From: Vombatus ursinus | Taxonomy: Eukaryota; Chordata; Mammalia; Diprotodontia; Vombatidae | Reading direction: 5' to 3' | Assembly (NCBI RefSeq): GCF_900497805.2 | Contig: NW_020954551.1 | Location: forward strand, 682,001-746,000 | Length of the DNA stretch: 64,000 bases | Shown here: positions 52,955 to 63,937 of the stretch, one piece after another | How the letters are laid out: each line of letters begins with the position of its first letter | Numbering within the stretch: position 1 is the first letter of the stretch | Notes under the pieces: generated by a model | What the model saw: only the letters and a program-made list of their open reading frames with translations | What the model was told of the DNA's origin: nothing | Database searches by the model: none | Program-made: the position numbers and the translations under genes

Positions 52955-53375
52955 CCCCCTTTCCTATCCCCTAACTCTATGACTTTGCACAGTCTGTGTC
53001 CCATGTCTAGAACACATTCCCTACTTACCTATATCTCTTAGAATCCCTGACTCCTAGCATGGAGCAGCTCATCTGTCCTCTCCTACAGGAAGCCTTTCCT
53101 GAACCCCTCAGTCTTTGGGGCTTTCTCCCTTCTCCTCAATTTATCAAATGAGCATAACAGAGCTTTCATCCTATGGAGCCTGAGTGGGTATCCCACACAT
53201 ACTTCATGGGAGGTAGCCCCTGCTATACTGTACAAGTCTCTACGTGTCTGCTGACCCCTCCCCCTCTCCCCAAGGTCCCTGTGATCAAGGACTATCTGTT
53301 GTTCTGTGTTTGCAGCCAAGCTGCCTTGCACAGAGCCTCGGCGGTAATATGCTCTTAATATATACTTGTTGTATT
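52955..53375 (+). mobile_element. L2 LINE 3' region
   Basis: CTTAGAATCCCTGACTCC, CAGGAAGCCTTTCCTGAACC, AAGGACTATCTGTTGTTCTG, TTGCACAGAGCCTCGGCGGT, CTTAATATATACTTGTTG. Confidence 0.75.
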
Positions 53376-54664
53376 GGATTAGAGGGGATGGAATTGAGTT
53401 TTCTTCACATACACATCGGCATGACCCCAGAAAAAGTCAAAAGTCCTGCCAGATAAAGGAGAATTCAGTTAATTGATAACAGTGACATGTTTCCATGTCT
53501 GTAGAAAAGAAAGGCCAGACCTAGAGGCCCACATCATTTCAGATACATATTTCTCCTATAGCGTTCTCATTCCATTTTCTGGAAAGTCTCTGTTCTGCTT
53601 CCTGTTCTTACATGGCAGTGGGAAAATATTTTTTCTCGACAAAATGATACCCGTAGAATAATTTCTATTTTAAAACCCTTGTATGATTTGATGACTGGGG
53701 CTTAGAGACTGTCTACGGTTTTTCACAAGGCACACTCACCAGCGTGCAGCCTGATTTGATTAACAGGATCTCAGAATGTCCAAAATGCCACGGAGAACCA
53801 GGAAAGGGCTTCAGATGTTTGCCGTTAGATCCCCTGCAGTGGAGGAGCTGAAGGTTTAGAGGCGATGGCTTCCAAAGATTGCCTGTTTTTTTTTTTTTTA
53901 ATTTTTTTTTTTTACGATGATGGAAAAACGACACCATGATGCCCTTCGGCCAGTTCTGTGTTTGTGTTAGTAAGTGACCAAAACTGTGTCAAGCACTCCC
54001 ACACCGGCTAATCGCTTGCATTTGTAGCTGCTTCCTCCAGCAACCTGGCAAAAGATCAGACTGAGGAAATGGTGACAAATGGGAGAAGGGAGCTGAGCAT
54101 AAACCCTGGAAGACATGCCCAACGGCCCATGGTTTCAATGGAACCTCTATGAGCACCAAAGAAAAATGATCTATGCAGATAAGCTGGGAAACAAAAACAT
54201 CTTTCTACAGGGAGCAAATGGAGACCCCGTGGGTTCCTTATAGGGCAGACATTTTACTATTTAAACAATTCTACATGTTAGGGGCATTCATGGGGTCTGG
54301 TTCATAGAACTTAGAAGGCCTTCTCTTTTCTACTCTTAGGTGAACAAATACTGAATATGGCTGTGACCTTATTAGTTTTACTAATAAGAGAACAAACTAC
54401 AGGGGCCCATATCAGAGTCTGTTGGCAGCTGAGATGAGTGTGGCTGCCCAGCCCTGACGAGTGACCAATTTGACCCAGCCTAGTAAGGAAGCGACATCTG
54501 CTGTATAGCAAATGCTTTGAGTTGGGGCTCACTCTCCTGGGGAAGCAATGCGGTATAGGTGAGGATATGTCCCCTGATTCAGAGGGAATTCTTAAAACTT
54601 CTGTTCTTGCTGTATCATCTCTGTAAATATCCTCTTGTAAAAGCTAGTCAATGTTCATTGGCTC
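53376..54664. other. Repeat-poor 1.3 kb
   Basis: No named repeat or gene. T-runs at 53887-53914. No frame has a domain signature. Confidence 0.4.
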
Positions 54665-54945
54665 TACAGTAGTAATAATAGTATGATAGTTACATTAATA
54701 GCAGTAATAGTAATTATAATAGATAACCTTTACATAGCACTAATTTAAGGTTTATAATGCATTTTACAAACAAGAGGTAGGTGCTGTTATTATCCCCAAT
54801 TTACAAATGAGGAAACTGAGGCAAACAGAGGTTGAATGACTTGCCCCAAGATCACATAGCTGGTAAGTGACTGGGGACAGATTTAAATTCAGGTCTTCCT
54901 GACTCCAGGTCCAGTTCTGTAGCCATTGTGACCCCTAGATGCCCA
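54665..54945 (-). mobile_element. CORE-SINE, full length, antisense
   Basis: AATAGCAGTAATAGTAATTA tail, AATTTAAGGTTTATAATGCA, AATGAGGAAACTGAGGCAAA, GATCACATAGCTGGTAAGTG, CAGGTCTTCCTGACTCCAGG. Confidence 0.85.
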
Positions 54946-55099
54946 GATAACACTGGGGTGCTAATCACTGGGCTGACCAGTGATAGAGGGGAAATACTAA
55001 CTGACATTAGATGATTGACATGAGGGAGAGAATATAGCAAAATGGAGGCTTCAGCTGAAGGCATTAAAGAAAACTCTACTGTCCCTCATGGTGCCCCTG
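54946..55099. other. No recognised feature
   Basis: Short unique interval. Confidence 0.4.
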
Positions 55100-55340
55100 G
55101 GACCACGAAGAAGAGATGCTTTAAATCACAGCTAAAATCCTATCTTCCAGTGGAAGCCTTCTCCAGGCTTAATTCTGGTGCCTTCCCTCTTCTATTTATT
55201 TTGTTTGTAGCTTGTTCATACATATTTGTTTGCATGTAATTTTCTCCATTAAATTATAAGCTCTTTGAAGGCAGGGGCTGTCTTTTGCCTCTTTGTATCC
55301 CTAGGCTTAGCATGGTGCCTGGCACAACAAATGATTGTGG
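55100..55340 (+). mobile_element. L2 LINE 3' end
   Basis: TTTGCATGTAATTTTCTCCA, AAGCTCTTTGAAGGCAGGGG, GCCTCTTTGTATCCCTAGGC, TGGTGCCTGGCACAACAAAT. Confidence 0.9.
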
Positions 55341-55394
55341 TGACCTGACTTGCCAGATTCAGTGGGAGTTGGGATAAGGACTCCTGTGTCTTGC

Positions 55395-56478
55395 TATAGA
55401 ATCCTTTTTGTTGTGAACTCATCCAACCATTTTGGAAAGTGATTTGGAACTATGGCCAATGACCTATAAAACTATGCATATCTTTTGATGTAGCAATACT
55501 ACTACTAGGTCTGTATCCTAAAGAGATGGGAGAGAGAGGGGAGAGGGACAGGGAGAGAGGGAGAGAGAGAGAGAGAGAGAGGGATAGGGAGAGAGAGAGA
55601 GGTAGAGAGAGGGAGAGAGAGAGGGACAGGGAGAGAGGGAGAGAGAGAGAGAGAGAGAGGGATGGGGAGAGAGAGAGAGGGAGAGAAATAGAGAGAGGGA
55701 GAGAGGGAGAGAGAGAGAGAGAAGGAGGGGAAAAGGGAGAGGGAGGAGGAGACGGAGAGGGATGGGGAGAGGGAGAGGGAGATAACAACGACAACAACAA
55801 CAACCTATTTGTACAAAAATATTCACAGCAGCTCTTTTTTTTTGTGGCAGCAGAGAATTGGAAATTGAGGGGATGCCCATCAGTTGGGAATGGCAAAACA
55901 AGCTGCAGAATACGATTGTGATGGAATATTACTGTGCTGTAAGAAATGGTGAGCAGGCAGCTTTCAGAAAACCTTGAAAAGGCTTAGAAGAACTCGTGGC
56001 ACTGATGCAAAGTGAAGGGAGCAGAACCAGGAGAACAGTGCACACAGTAACAGCAAGGTTGCAGTGATGATCAACTGTGAAGGACCTGGCCAGTCTCATC
56101 AATCCAATGACCAAGACAATCCCAAAGGACTCACAATGAAAAATGCTATCCATCTCTGGAGGAAGAATGACTGGAGCCTAAATGCAGATTGAAGCATACT
56201 ATTTTCACTTTATTTTTTCATGTTTTTTTTTTCCTTTTGGTCTGTTTCTTCTTTCACAACATGACTAATATGAAAATATGTTTTACATGATTGCACATTT
56301 ATACATATATATATTTGACATATGTATATACATATATCAAATTGCTTACTGTCTTAGAGAGGGGGGAATCGAAGGAGGGAGGGAGAAAATTTGGAACTCA
56401 AAATTTAAAAAAATTGAATATTAAAAGTTGTCTTTATATGTAGTTGGAAAAAAATAAAATATATAATTTTAAAAATTC
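55395..56478 (+). mobile_element. L1 LINE 3' end with internal microsatellite
   Basis: Plus-strand L1 ORF2 C-terminus and 3'UTR. CTCATCCAACCATTTTGGAA and ATGATGTAGCAATACTACTA-like text precede the purine repeat, and TTGTACAAAAATATTCACAG, GGAATATTACTGTGCTGTAA and GCAGAACCAGGAGAACAGTG follow it. The 3'UTR ends GGGAGAAAATTTGGAACTC and TTGGAAAAAAATAAAATAT. Reading frames are broken by the repeat and by stops. Same general family as the copy at 26.5 kb but on the other strand, 5'-truncated. Confidence 0.9.
55526..55783. repeat. (GAGAGG)n purine microsatellite inside L1
   Basis: About 258 bp of GGGAGAGA-type repeat with few C or T interruptions, sitting where the L1 ORF2 consensus has an A/G-rich AAAGAGAT stretch. 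Confidence 0.9.
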
Positions 56479-56587
56479 TTTCTGTTTTTCCACAATAGTC
56501 ATTTCCTGATGTTACCCTCTTCTTCTACCATTTAACCCTCCTTTGTTAAAGGTCTGCTGATTCTTAAGTTCATCATTTTTTCTGCAC
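56479..56587. other. No recognised feature
   Basis: Short unique interval after the L1 A-rich end. Confidence 0.4.
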
Positions 56588-56685
56588 AGGTGACTCAGGT
56601 CATATAGGCAGTAAGTGGCAAAGCGAGGATTTGAATCCAGGACCTTTGACTCCAAAGAAGTCACACAGTCGGTCTTTTTACTCTG
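56588..56685 (-). mobile_element. MIR fragment, antisense
   Basis: GGTGACTCAGGTCATATAGG, GCGAGGATTTGAATCCAGGA, CTTTGACTCC. Confidence 0.6.
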
Positions 56686-56689
56686 TTTC

Positions 56690-56770
56690 ATTGCCTCCAA
56701 GTCTAAGGAGGTCATCCAGTGTTTCTCCCTTTCCATTTTTCAAATGAGGAAACTGAGGCTCATGGGGAAG
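56690..56770 (-). mobile_element. MIR3 fragment, antisense
   Basis: AAGGAGGTCATCCAGTGTTT, CAAATGAGGAAACTGAGGCT. Confidence 0.6.
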
Positions 56771-57491
56771 TATATCTGTCATCTGTCCTCTGCACCAAGA
56801 TAGGCCCTTGCAATGAATCTGAGTTCAGCTGCTGTCCAGCACGTGATTGTCATTATCACGCACATTGTTCCAATTCTACTGACTTCGTCCTGTACTCACT
56901 CATTCTGATTATCCCTCCCCCATTTATTTTTAAAATGACTGCCTGGCTATAGCAAAGAAAGAGAGAAAGGTCGCTGAGCCTTCCAGTTGGTTCTGAGTGG
57001 ATTGAGAATATTTTGTGACCTTGGAGAAACTCCACGGGGCCACGGGCCTTGTGAAAGGTAGAATGGAGTTCATTCAGAATTGAGAAATCCCTGCTGATGG
57101 GGAGATGATTGGGTGGCAATTCCACTGTCCTGCCTCATTCCCTTCTGCAGCAGTCTCAATGGCTGTACATTTATCGAAGGCTTTGTTTGAGCTCTGTCAG
57201 CTGGCTGAGGTTGCCGAGGATTTCCTTAGCTGGCTGACTTTTATCCCAGAGAGGCCCCTGTGTATATTTCCTTTATCAACTGCACATGGGTCACATCAGG
57301 GCTCATAGTCTTCTCCCTGGTATTTTTTGTTGACAGATGGTCCTCCCAGGGCTGCCATATTGAAATCGGTTCTGAAAAGCATGAAAACAGTTGTTCACAG
57401 GAAGTTTTCTCAGGCAGGGAGGGACAGTTATTTCTGCATTTCTTTGCCTTCAGGAGTCACTGCTGAGTAAATAGTCTGTTATACTTTTCAC
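56771..57491. other. Repeat-poor 0.7 kb
   Basis: Unique-looking; no gene evidence. Confidence 0.4.
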
Positions 57492-57592
57492 AATGACCTT
57501 GTGCAGTCACTTTCCTTATTTATAAAATGAGAATGTGGGGTTCAGTGACTTCTAAAGTTCCTTCTAGATAGAAATACATGACCTTCCCATTG
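57492..57592 (+). mobile_element. MIR3 SINE, 3' half
   Basis: GCAGTCACTTTCCTTATTTA, TAAAATGAGAATGTGGGG, GTGACTTCTAAAGTTCCTTC (L3-type tail). Confidence 0.65.
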
Positions 57593-57599
57593 ACTAGTT

Positions 57600-57760
57600 G
57601 GAGGTAATGTGGTATGATGAATAGAGAGTTGGATTTTGAGACAGGAAGACCTGTATTCAAGTCCTTCCTTTGACACTTACTAGTTGTATGACCCTGAGTA
57701 GGTCAAAACCTCTCTGAACCTAAGCATTCTCATTGTAAAATGGATGTACTAATAGCTAAG
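57600..57760 (+). mobile_element. MIR SINE, 5' two-thirds
   Basis: GGTATGATGAATAGAGAGTT, CAAGTCCTTCCTTTGACACT, TACTAGTTGTATGACCCTGA. Confidence 0.75.
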
Positions 57761-57859
57761 TGGCAGATGTGATGGATTAGCAGCTTTTTCCCTCCCTGAC
57801 CCCCAACCTCTGGCCTTGAAATTCTATTTCGCTTTTGAGCCAGCAATCCTGTAAACCAA

Positions 57860-58095
57860 GCAGTCGGCTTCCACCCCTCCCCAATACCCGTCTCTTTGAA
57901 ACTCCTACCCATTCATCTCTCCTGGTTCTTCCTCATGGGGCCAAACAGAAATTTTTTTTTTTCTGATTACTCTACTTCTGCACGAGAGCCCTTCACACAC
58001 CTGAAGAACTTCATATTCCCTCAAAAGTCTTCTTCAGTTCCCTAGTTTCCTCAGTTGATATTCTCATTTCCTGTAAAATGATGTCCAAAGCCACT
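57860..58095 (-). mobile_element. L3/CR1 LINE, antisense
   Basis: CCCATTCATCTCTCCTGGTT, CATGGGGCCAAACAGAAATT, GAGAGCCCTTCACACACCTG. Confidence 0.7.
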
Positions 58096-58559
58096 TAAAA
58101 ATACAAGCTGAGTTATCTCTGTCCTAGCACATAACATGATGAAAGCTCCCAAGTTCATATTAAAAAACAGAATTCGTAAACTTTGCATCTAGAAACTTGA
58201 TGAAATGTGAATATTCTGTTCTTTAGTAGTTGACCTCTCTGGCTTGCGAATTGCACCTGAGAACCTTCAAGAAGGTGAATGCCATTCTCAAAAGGGAATA
58301 CTTTCTCCCTTCTTGTGTGTAGCACCAAGGCCAAGAAGTTCCCTACTGGAACACTGATGCTCTGATTTACCCAAGTCCCCCCCATATTTCACAACATGGA
58401 TGTCTACCATCTTCCTGCTTCTCAGATGAGAGTCACAGTCGGTGACTCCCATTTTGCAATAGTTCAGCAGCTTAACCAAGACCATATACCATGTTGGCAG
58501 TTGATCCAGGAACCTGGGATCCCAAATATGAGACCACATTTCCTCCCTTCCTACCACAG
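58096..58559. other. Unassigned, upstream of a candidate exon
   Basis: Unique-looking. It ends in a good polypyrimidine tract and acceptor (TTTCCTCCCTTCCTACCACAG). A 98-codon minus-strand frame at 58288-58584 has no recognised domain. Confidence 0.35.
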
Positions 58560-58649
58560 GAGCTAAGAAAAGCCTACAGAGCAAACCACGGAAAGGAAAA
58601 TTCTATTACACAGATGGCGAGGACATCTATGAAGACTTGCAGTGTGGAC
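58560..58649 (+). CDS. Candidate 90-nt coding exon, unproven
   Basis: The interval is bounded by a strong-looking acceptor ending TACCACAG and a GTGAGA donor, and its length is a multiple of three. In one frame it reads AKKSLQSKPRKGKFYY followed by TDGEDIYEDLQCG, an acidic tyrosine motif of the kind seen in Src-family substrates and in Vav-type proteins. A second frame is also open (ELRKAYRANHGKENS and on), which weakens the case. It lies between two dead L3 copies in a repeat-poor interval. I recognise no gene, and 90 open bases can arise by chance. Conservation in other marsupials would decide. Confidence 0.15.
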
Positions 58650-58699
58650 GTGAGATGATTAAAAGCTCTGGATCAGCCTAAGAACATCCCTGAAAAGAA

Positions 58700-59004
58700 G
58701 CTATCTCATTTCTGCTTGAAGACCCCCAGACTCACCCAAGGTCATGCAACTAGCAGTGAAAGAGAACCCATCTCTTCCCAAAGCAACCCATCCCACTTTG
58801 GGACAGGTCTCATTGACAACCCAAAGTGGCCTCTTTGTATCTTTCCCCTGCTGCTCCTGTTTTTGTCCTCTGGGGCCAAACAGAACAAATCTAATCCCTC
58901 TTGTGTATGAGAGCCCTTCAAATATCTGAAGATAATTATTGTGTTTTCCCAGGGTCTTCTTTCCTCCAGGTTCTATATTCCCAGTTCCTTCAATCAGTTG
59001 AATG

Positions 59005-59050
<46 letters not shown>

Positions 59051-59240
59051 TATTATAGGTCATGGTCTTTGGTTCTCTCACCAAACCAGTCACCCTGTTG
59101 TGGAGAGAAATAATAATTGGTGTTTTCCCTAAAATATAGCATCTAGAACTGATTGCAATAGTCCAGATGTGATCCCACCAGGACAGAATACTGCATGATG
59201 ATCAGTTTTCTCATTCTGGAGAAGAAAGACCTGGAAGAAC
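58700..59240 (-). mobile_element. L3/CR1 LINE, 0.5 kb, antisense, with (GT)n
   Basis: TTCTGCTTGAAGACCCCCAG, CCATCCCACTTTGGGACAGG, CTCTGGGGCCAAACAGAACA, AATCTAATCCCTCTTGTG, GTCTTCTTTCCTCCAGG, then after the microsatellite GAACTGATTGCAATAGTCCA and GATGTGATCCCACCAGGACA. A MIR-like patch (CCCAAGGTCATGCAACTAGC) interrupts it at about 58733-58755. Confidence 0.85.
59007..59049. repeat. (GT)n microsatellite in L3
   Basis: An uninterrupted GT dinucleotide run of about 43 nt. Confidence 0.95.
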
Positions 59241-59550
59241 GTATTTCTACTCGGCAGGTTTTGGGGGAGAAAGAAGTGGTCCTTAAAAACAGAAGAGTTT
59301 CAAGGTAGAAAAAAAGAAAAAGAGTCTGAAATATCAAAGGGAAATTCTCGTGTGAATTAGGAGGTTAGAGGATAAAAGTATGCGATGGAGAGAAAGATGG
59401 GAATAAAAAGGGCCACTGAGCATCCTTCTTTCCTTGCTTTCTGTCTAGATCAGACAGTACAATCTACTCAACTGTCTTTAATTGACAATTAGCACATTCA
59501 TGCCGTTCCTTCTTGAATACTGTAATAGATATGTCAATCAATACTCAATA
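59241..59550. other. No recognised feature
   Basis: Purine-rich unique sequence; no gene evidence. Confidence 0.4.
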
Positions 59551-59605
59551 AATCAATGAATGTTATTTAGGCACCTACTATGTGCCAGGAACTGTGCTAA
59601 GCCTC
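59551..59605 (-). mobile_element. L2 LINE 3' tip, antisense
   Basis: AATGTTATTTAGGCACCTAC, TATGTGCCAGGAACTGTGCT. Confidence 0.75.
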
Positions 59606-60791
59606 ATCTGTGTGGATGTTCTCTCCATTGATACCAGTTGTAACCCATCCATGCCTGCCCACCTCTGGGACCCTGGCCTCCCATGTATCTGCCACAGAAA
59701 AAACACCCAATGTATGGGGGTCTTTCTCTTATTTTCTTGATATCTGGAACAGTCTATCAGTAATGCATCAGTCTTGACATGTGACCAGCCCACTTTCTTT
59801 TTTGCCTTTAACTTTCCTTGATGTAATCTTTTACATATCTTCTACTCCATTCCATTTTTGTAATATATTGTGGCCTGTGCATGCCTACCATGGGATGCTC
59901 CATTACTCTGTGGGTCACCTGTAAATTCAATTCTTTGAAACAGTAGACATTTATACCTTGCAGTCATTCATCCATACTGGATGAATATTAGAAATCTGCC
60001 ACGCATGAATGCTTGCAAAAGCAAGCAAAAGCCGTTCTTTGCACAGAAATCCAGAGATCTAATTAGACCCAATTATTGACCTTTATCTTCCTTGTCGCTG
60101 AACTCTAAATATCTCCTTATTCTTCCTTGGCCACTTTCTGTACTTAGATATTCTGGCCATGAGCATTCTCACTACCCTTCTTGGATGCTTACACTCTTTG
60201 TACTTGTTCTCTGTGGCAGCTGACTTAGTGGCTCTACGTGGACATACCTGCTGCCTCCTCTATCTTCATTTAAAAATTCTTCTGAGATTACTTTCAAGAC
60301 TCCAGGAAAATACATTTTCACCAGCCCGAGCTAGTCAGGTGCATTCCATATTTGACCTAGATCCAGTAAATTCATGGCAGATCTGAGCCTAGAACTGGGC
60401 TCTTTGCTAAATTTCTGATGTTCATGACTGTTCCCTTGAAAGGAAGGTGATTTCCCCTTGATGGGTAACCAAACGTGACTGCCTGTGGCATTTCCTGTCT
60501 TCTGTGAGTGGGCTCACCCACACAGATGTTTCACAGTTTGTGGTTATGGTAGATAATAGTCAAGGAAAAATAACACCAGACTGTGGTAGACGTGGTTTGC
60601 CAAAATGCGATATTCCTTTGACCACCAGTCCAATTGTACTTGGACTCCACCCTTTGACTTGTGGTTGACTGAGGCTTATTGCGACGCTGGCCTAGGCTGC
60701 CTTTTTGTTTGCTTGTTAGAGCAGGGATCACAAACCCTCATCCACCAAAATCAATTACCTAGTTGGTTTAGTGTCTATCAAATTTTAAGGA
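59606..60791. other. Unassigned 1.2 kb
   Basis: No gene. Text near 59750-59850 and 60240-60330 has the feel of old repeats that I cannot name. Confidence 0.35.
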
Positions 60792-60940
60792 AATAGGCCT
60801 CTTCTGGAGGCCTGGATACAGTTTTCACAGACCTGGGTTTGAGTCCTGACTTTGACACTTCTCTCTTTGAGCCTCGGTTTCATTACTAGTAAAGTAGTAA
60901 TCATTTAATGTTTACTAGACACGTGCTATCAGAAAGGAAG
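60792..60940 (+). mobile_element. MIR SINE, decayed
   Basis: CAGACCTGGGTTTGAGTCCT, GACTTTGACACTTCTCTCTT, GCCTCGGTTTCATTACTAG. The last 40 bases may be an antisense L2 tip. Confidence 0.6.
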
Positions 60941-61001
60941 ACAGGCAGGATGTGTAGTAGATCCAGAGAGCTGGCCTCAAAGCTGGGAAGTTGGAGGTTC
61001 A

Positions 61002-61272
61002 AACTGGAAGCAGCTGGTGGTGCAGTGAATAGAGTACCAGGCCTGGCGTCAGGAATCCCTAATTCAGATCTGGCCTTGGACACTAGCTAGCTGTGTGACC
61101 CTGGGAAAATCACGTCAACTTTATTTGCCTCAGTTTCCTCAAGTATAAAATAGGGATAATTACAGCACCTACCTCCCAGAGTTGTTGTGAGGATTAAATG
61201 AAATAATAATTGTAAAGTACTTAGCACAGTGCCTGGCACATAGTAGGTGCTATGGAAATGGTAGCTATTAAT
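61002..61272 (+). mobile_element. MIR-group CORE-SINE, full length, L2-tailed
   Basis: GCAGCTGGTGGTGCAGTGAA, CTAGCTAGCTGTGTGACCCT, GGATTAAATGAAATAATAAT, GCACAGTGCCTGGCACATAG, TAGGTGCTATGGAAATGG. Confidence 0.9.
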
Positions 61273-61485
61273 GGTAATTAATTACCTCTGACACACATTG
61301 GTTGCATGGCACTAAAACCACTCTGGGCCCTATGCAACAATATAAGGTCATGGGATGTATAGCAGGTGCCATATGCTTTGTTGAAGGGAGTTGCCTAAGC
61401 TGGGAGGTGCTTATACTAATGATTTGTCTCACACATTTAGGTTGTCATAAGGCAAGAACTTTGTTGACCTTAAGTGCCATGGTTT

Positions 61486-61535
61486 CTCCCTTCCTTCCTT
61501 CCTTTTCCTCCCTTTCTCCTTTCCTTCCTTTGCCT
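61486..61535. repeat. (TTCC)n low-complexity tract
   Basis: CTTCCTTCCTTCCTTTTCC and following pyrimidine text. Confidence 0.85.
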
Positions 61536-61664
61536 TTTTAACCGAACCTGTGATTTCATTGGTATAGGGAGCTTCTGGGGTGGGGGGAAGGAAGACCAAT
61601 ACTACCAATGCAAGTTGGCAACTATCCTGTAACTTCTAGTCTTGAAGAGTTTCTTGGGGTGCTT

Positions 61665-61762
61665 CCACTTGCTCAGGTCACAAAGCCAGTCTGTGACAAA
61701 CGTTAAGACTTGAACCCAGCTCTTTTGGACTCTGACACCAGTCCTCTACTCACTCTGAAGGT
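61665..61762 (-). mobile_element. MIR fragment, antisense
   Basis: GCTCAGGTCACAAAGCCAGT, GACTTGAACCCAGCTCTTTT, GACTCTGACACCAGTCC. Confidence 0.65.
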
Positions 61763-62965
61763 GCCATGTGTGAGGGATTAATATAGTGAGATTTTCCCCC
61801 CCTTTCCATTCTGAGTGAAATCAGAACATGGAGCATTTTGGAAAAACCACCACCACCAACGAAGTGGCCCCCAGCTCCTCGATCAGCCATTTGAAACATT
61901 AGTGATTTAGTTTGGATTGGCATTGAGTCTTGGGCAAAAGTTCCGGTTCTTACTTTCTACCCATAGATCCGCTGGCTAATGCATCCCAGTCATGTGGTTC
62001 TCACGTTGGCAGATGTCTCCCCAAAGTCACTGGGACTTTAAGAAAATAGGGACTGGGTTAGAAATCAGGATTCCGTTCCCTTGTCACAAAAAAAGGGAAT
62101 TATGCTTTTAAGACATTTGCTCAAAAGGCAGAGATCCAACGTTTCTAAAGTTGTGTTTGTCATCTGTGTGTGAAAAAGACCTGGGCTGTTCAGGTTTCTC
62201 CGTACTTGACTTCTCAACCCACATGAAAGCAGCTTTCCCTCCTTCCGAGCCTCATGAAAAGAAATAGGAGACTGAGATCTCCTGATAAAAAGTTTTCCTT
62301 TTTATGGATATAATTGGCAGGGTTGCTGACTTTCGGCATATATTCCACAGTCTTTATCTTGATCAGAAAACATTTGGGAGGGGTGGAGGGAATGGTGTCA
62401 ATCAACTCCACGCCTGCAGTGATATTCACTTGGGGATCTTGAATAAGACGTTCATCGGCAGAAAGGGAGAAGCTGCTCAAAATGTCTGGCAGATGATAGA
62501 GGCTGGAGGAGTACAGGGAGGGGTGGGAGGAAGACTCAGGACTTGGGTTCTCTCATCTTCACTGGTGACATATTTCCTTCTGGGAATAAAATGGCTTTGT
62601 GCAGCCAAGGTACAATCCATCTTGTTTATCTAAAAGAAAGCGAACATTTATTTTCCACGTGTTATTTTATTTTATTGCTGGTCTGATCCAAGGTAAATCA
62701 ATCAACAAAGGCCAAGCTGCATTTCCCCTTGGTGGCCATGAGTTTGGGCTTTTTAACTATTGACCACCCAATTAGCTACCCAGGCTGTTTGCCCATATCT
62801 CCTTGACAGAGGGGTAGGATGGTTCAACAGAAAATGAATTGCCCATATTTAATAGCTGTGTAAGAGTGAACAGTGCAGCCCAGCAGAAAGAATATCAGGC
62901 TTGGAGTCTAAACAAAATTCTGTTGGAACTTAGAGAAGTCAGCAATCACCTTGGAAAAATGACAA
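61763..62965. other. Repeat-poor 1.2 kb
   Basis: No repeat is clear apart from a very weak MIR-like piece near 62880-62960. No coding evidence. A second place to look for conserved non-coding sequence. Confidence 0.4.
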
Positions 62966-63032
62966 ATCAATCAACAAGCATTTATTAAAATCCTATAGTG
63001 TTCCAGGGACTGGGGATAATAAGTAAGATTTA
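62966..63032 (-). mobile_element. L2 LINE 3' tip, antisense
   Basis: AATCAATCAACAAGCATTTA, TTCCAGGGACTGGGGATAAT. Confidence 0.75.
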
Positions 63033-63045
63033 TTGATTCTAATTA

Positions 63046-63310
63046 TGAGGCACCACAGTGGTGCAGGGAATGGAGCCTTAGACTTGAAATCAGTAGGACC
63101 CGAGTTTAAATTGGGCCTCAGGCACTTACTAGCTGTGTGAGCCCGCATAAGTCACTTCACCTCCACCTCAGTTTCCTCCATAGTAAAATGGGGATGATAA
63201 TAGCACCTACCTCTCAGGCTTATTCTGAGGATCATATAAGATAATATTTGTAAAAGCACTTAGCAAAGTGCCTAGTGTATAGTAGATGCTACATAAATGC
63301 TTATTGCCTT
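63046..63310 (+). mobile_element. MIR-group CORE-SINE, full length
   Basis: GAGGCACCACAGTGGTGCAG, GGCACTTACTAGCTGTGTGA, CCTCAGTTTCCTCCATAGTA, CAAAGTGCCTAGTGTATAGT, TGCTACATAAATGC. Confidence 0.88.
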
Positions 63311-63329
63311 TCCCTTCCCTACCCTTCCC

Positions 63330-63458
63330 TTGCTTTGTGAACTTTAAAGCTCCATATAAATGCTTATTCTTGTTATTATTAATGTCATTATGTCACAACA
63401 ATAATAGCTAACAGGTATAGAAGGCTTTGTAAAATGCTTCATATGTATACCCTGGTTG
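63330..63458. mobile_element. Two converging CORE-SINE tails
   Basis: A plus-strand tail (AACTTTAAAGCTCCATATAA, ATGCTTATTCTTGTTATTAT) meets a minus-strand tail (AATAATAGCTAACAGGTATA) with about 20 bp between. Confidence 0.6.
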
Positions 63459-63589
63459 TACTTGGATTCCTATTCCCTTGTTCACTGGTTGGGGATGGGA
63501 AAGTCAGGGTAATCCTTGCTTTCAATGACCATTTTCTAGACTTTCCCCTCTACCACCATCATTTAGTTACTTCTCCTTCTCTGAGGTTC

Positions 63590-63936
63590 ATTCAAGCCGA
63601 GTTCATCCCCCAACCAACGTTCTGGTAGCTGTTATATACCAACCTCCAGGACATTCCTTCTCCTTTCTCAATGTGCCTGGCTCACAGCATTTCTGTCTTT
63701 CTCGTTTCCTCCCCTTGTAGGAGGTGACTTTGGCATCTATATTTGTTCTCCCTTTTCCTCTTGGCCTTAGATACTCAGAGAAACGGTCATACTCTTTGTC
63801 TTACCATTGCCCACATGTTCCACTTCCATATTTATGAACTCTGAGATTGCCATCCTTCTCTCTATAGCTTGCATTACCTACCAGGTCTCCCATCGTATCT
63901 GAGGTCATCACCAGTTGTCTTGGCCTATGTCTTGTC
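63590..63936 (+). mobile_element. L2 LINE, endonuclease region
   Basis: GCTGTTATATACCAACCTCC and AGGACATTCCTTCTCCTTT match the L2 endonuclease text encoding (V)xYRPPG. TTTGGCATCTATATTTGTTC lies where the 'FGDFN' region is expected. No frame survives. It is the only 5'-side L2 piece in the window; the other L2 copies are 3' ends. Confidence 0.6.
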
Positions 63937-63937
63937 A

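Noticed and set aside
55450-55921. Frames of 127-148 codons over the GAGAGG array
   Set aside because: Simple-repeat translation inside a dead L1.
59600-60400. Possible LINE or DNA-transposon body
   Set aside because: Some phrases feel repeat-like, but I could not match an ordered set of motifs to any family.
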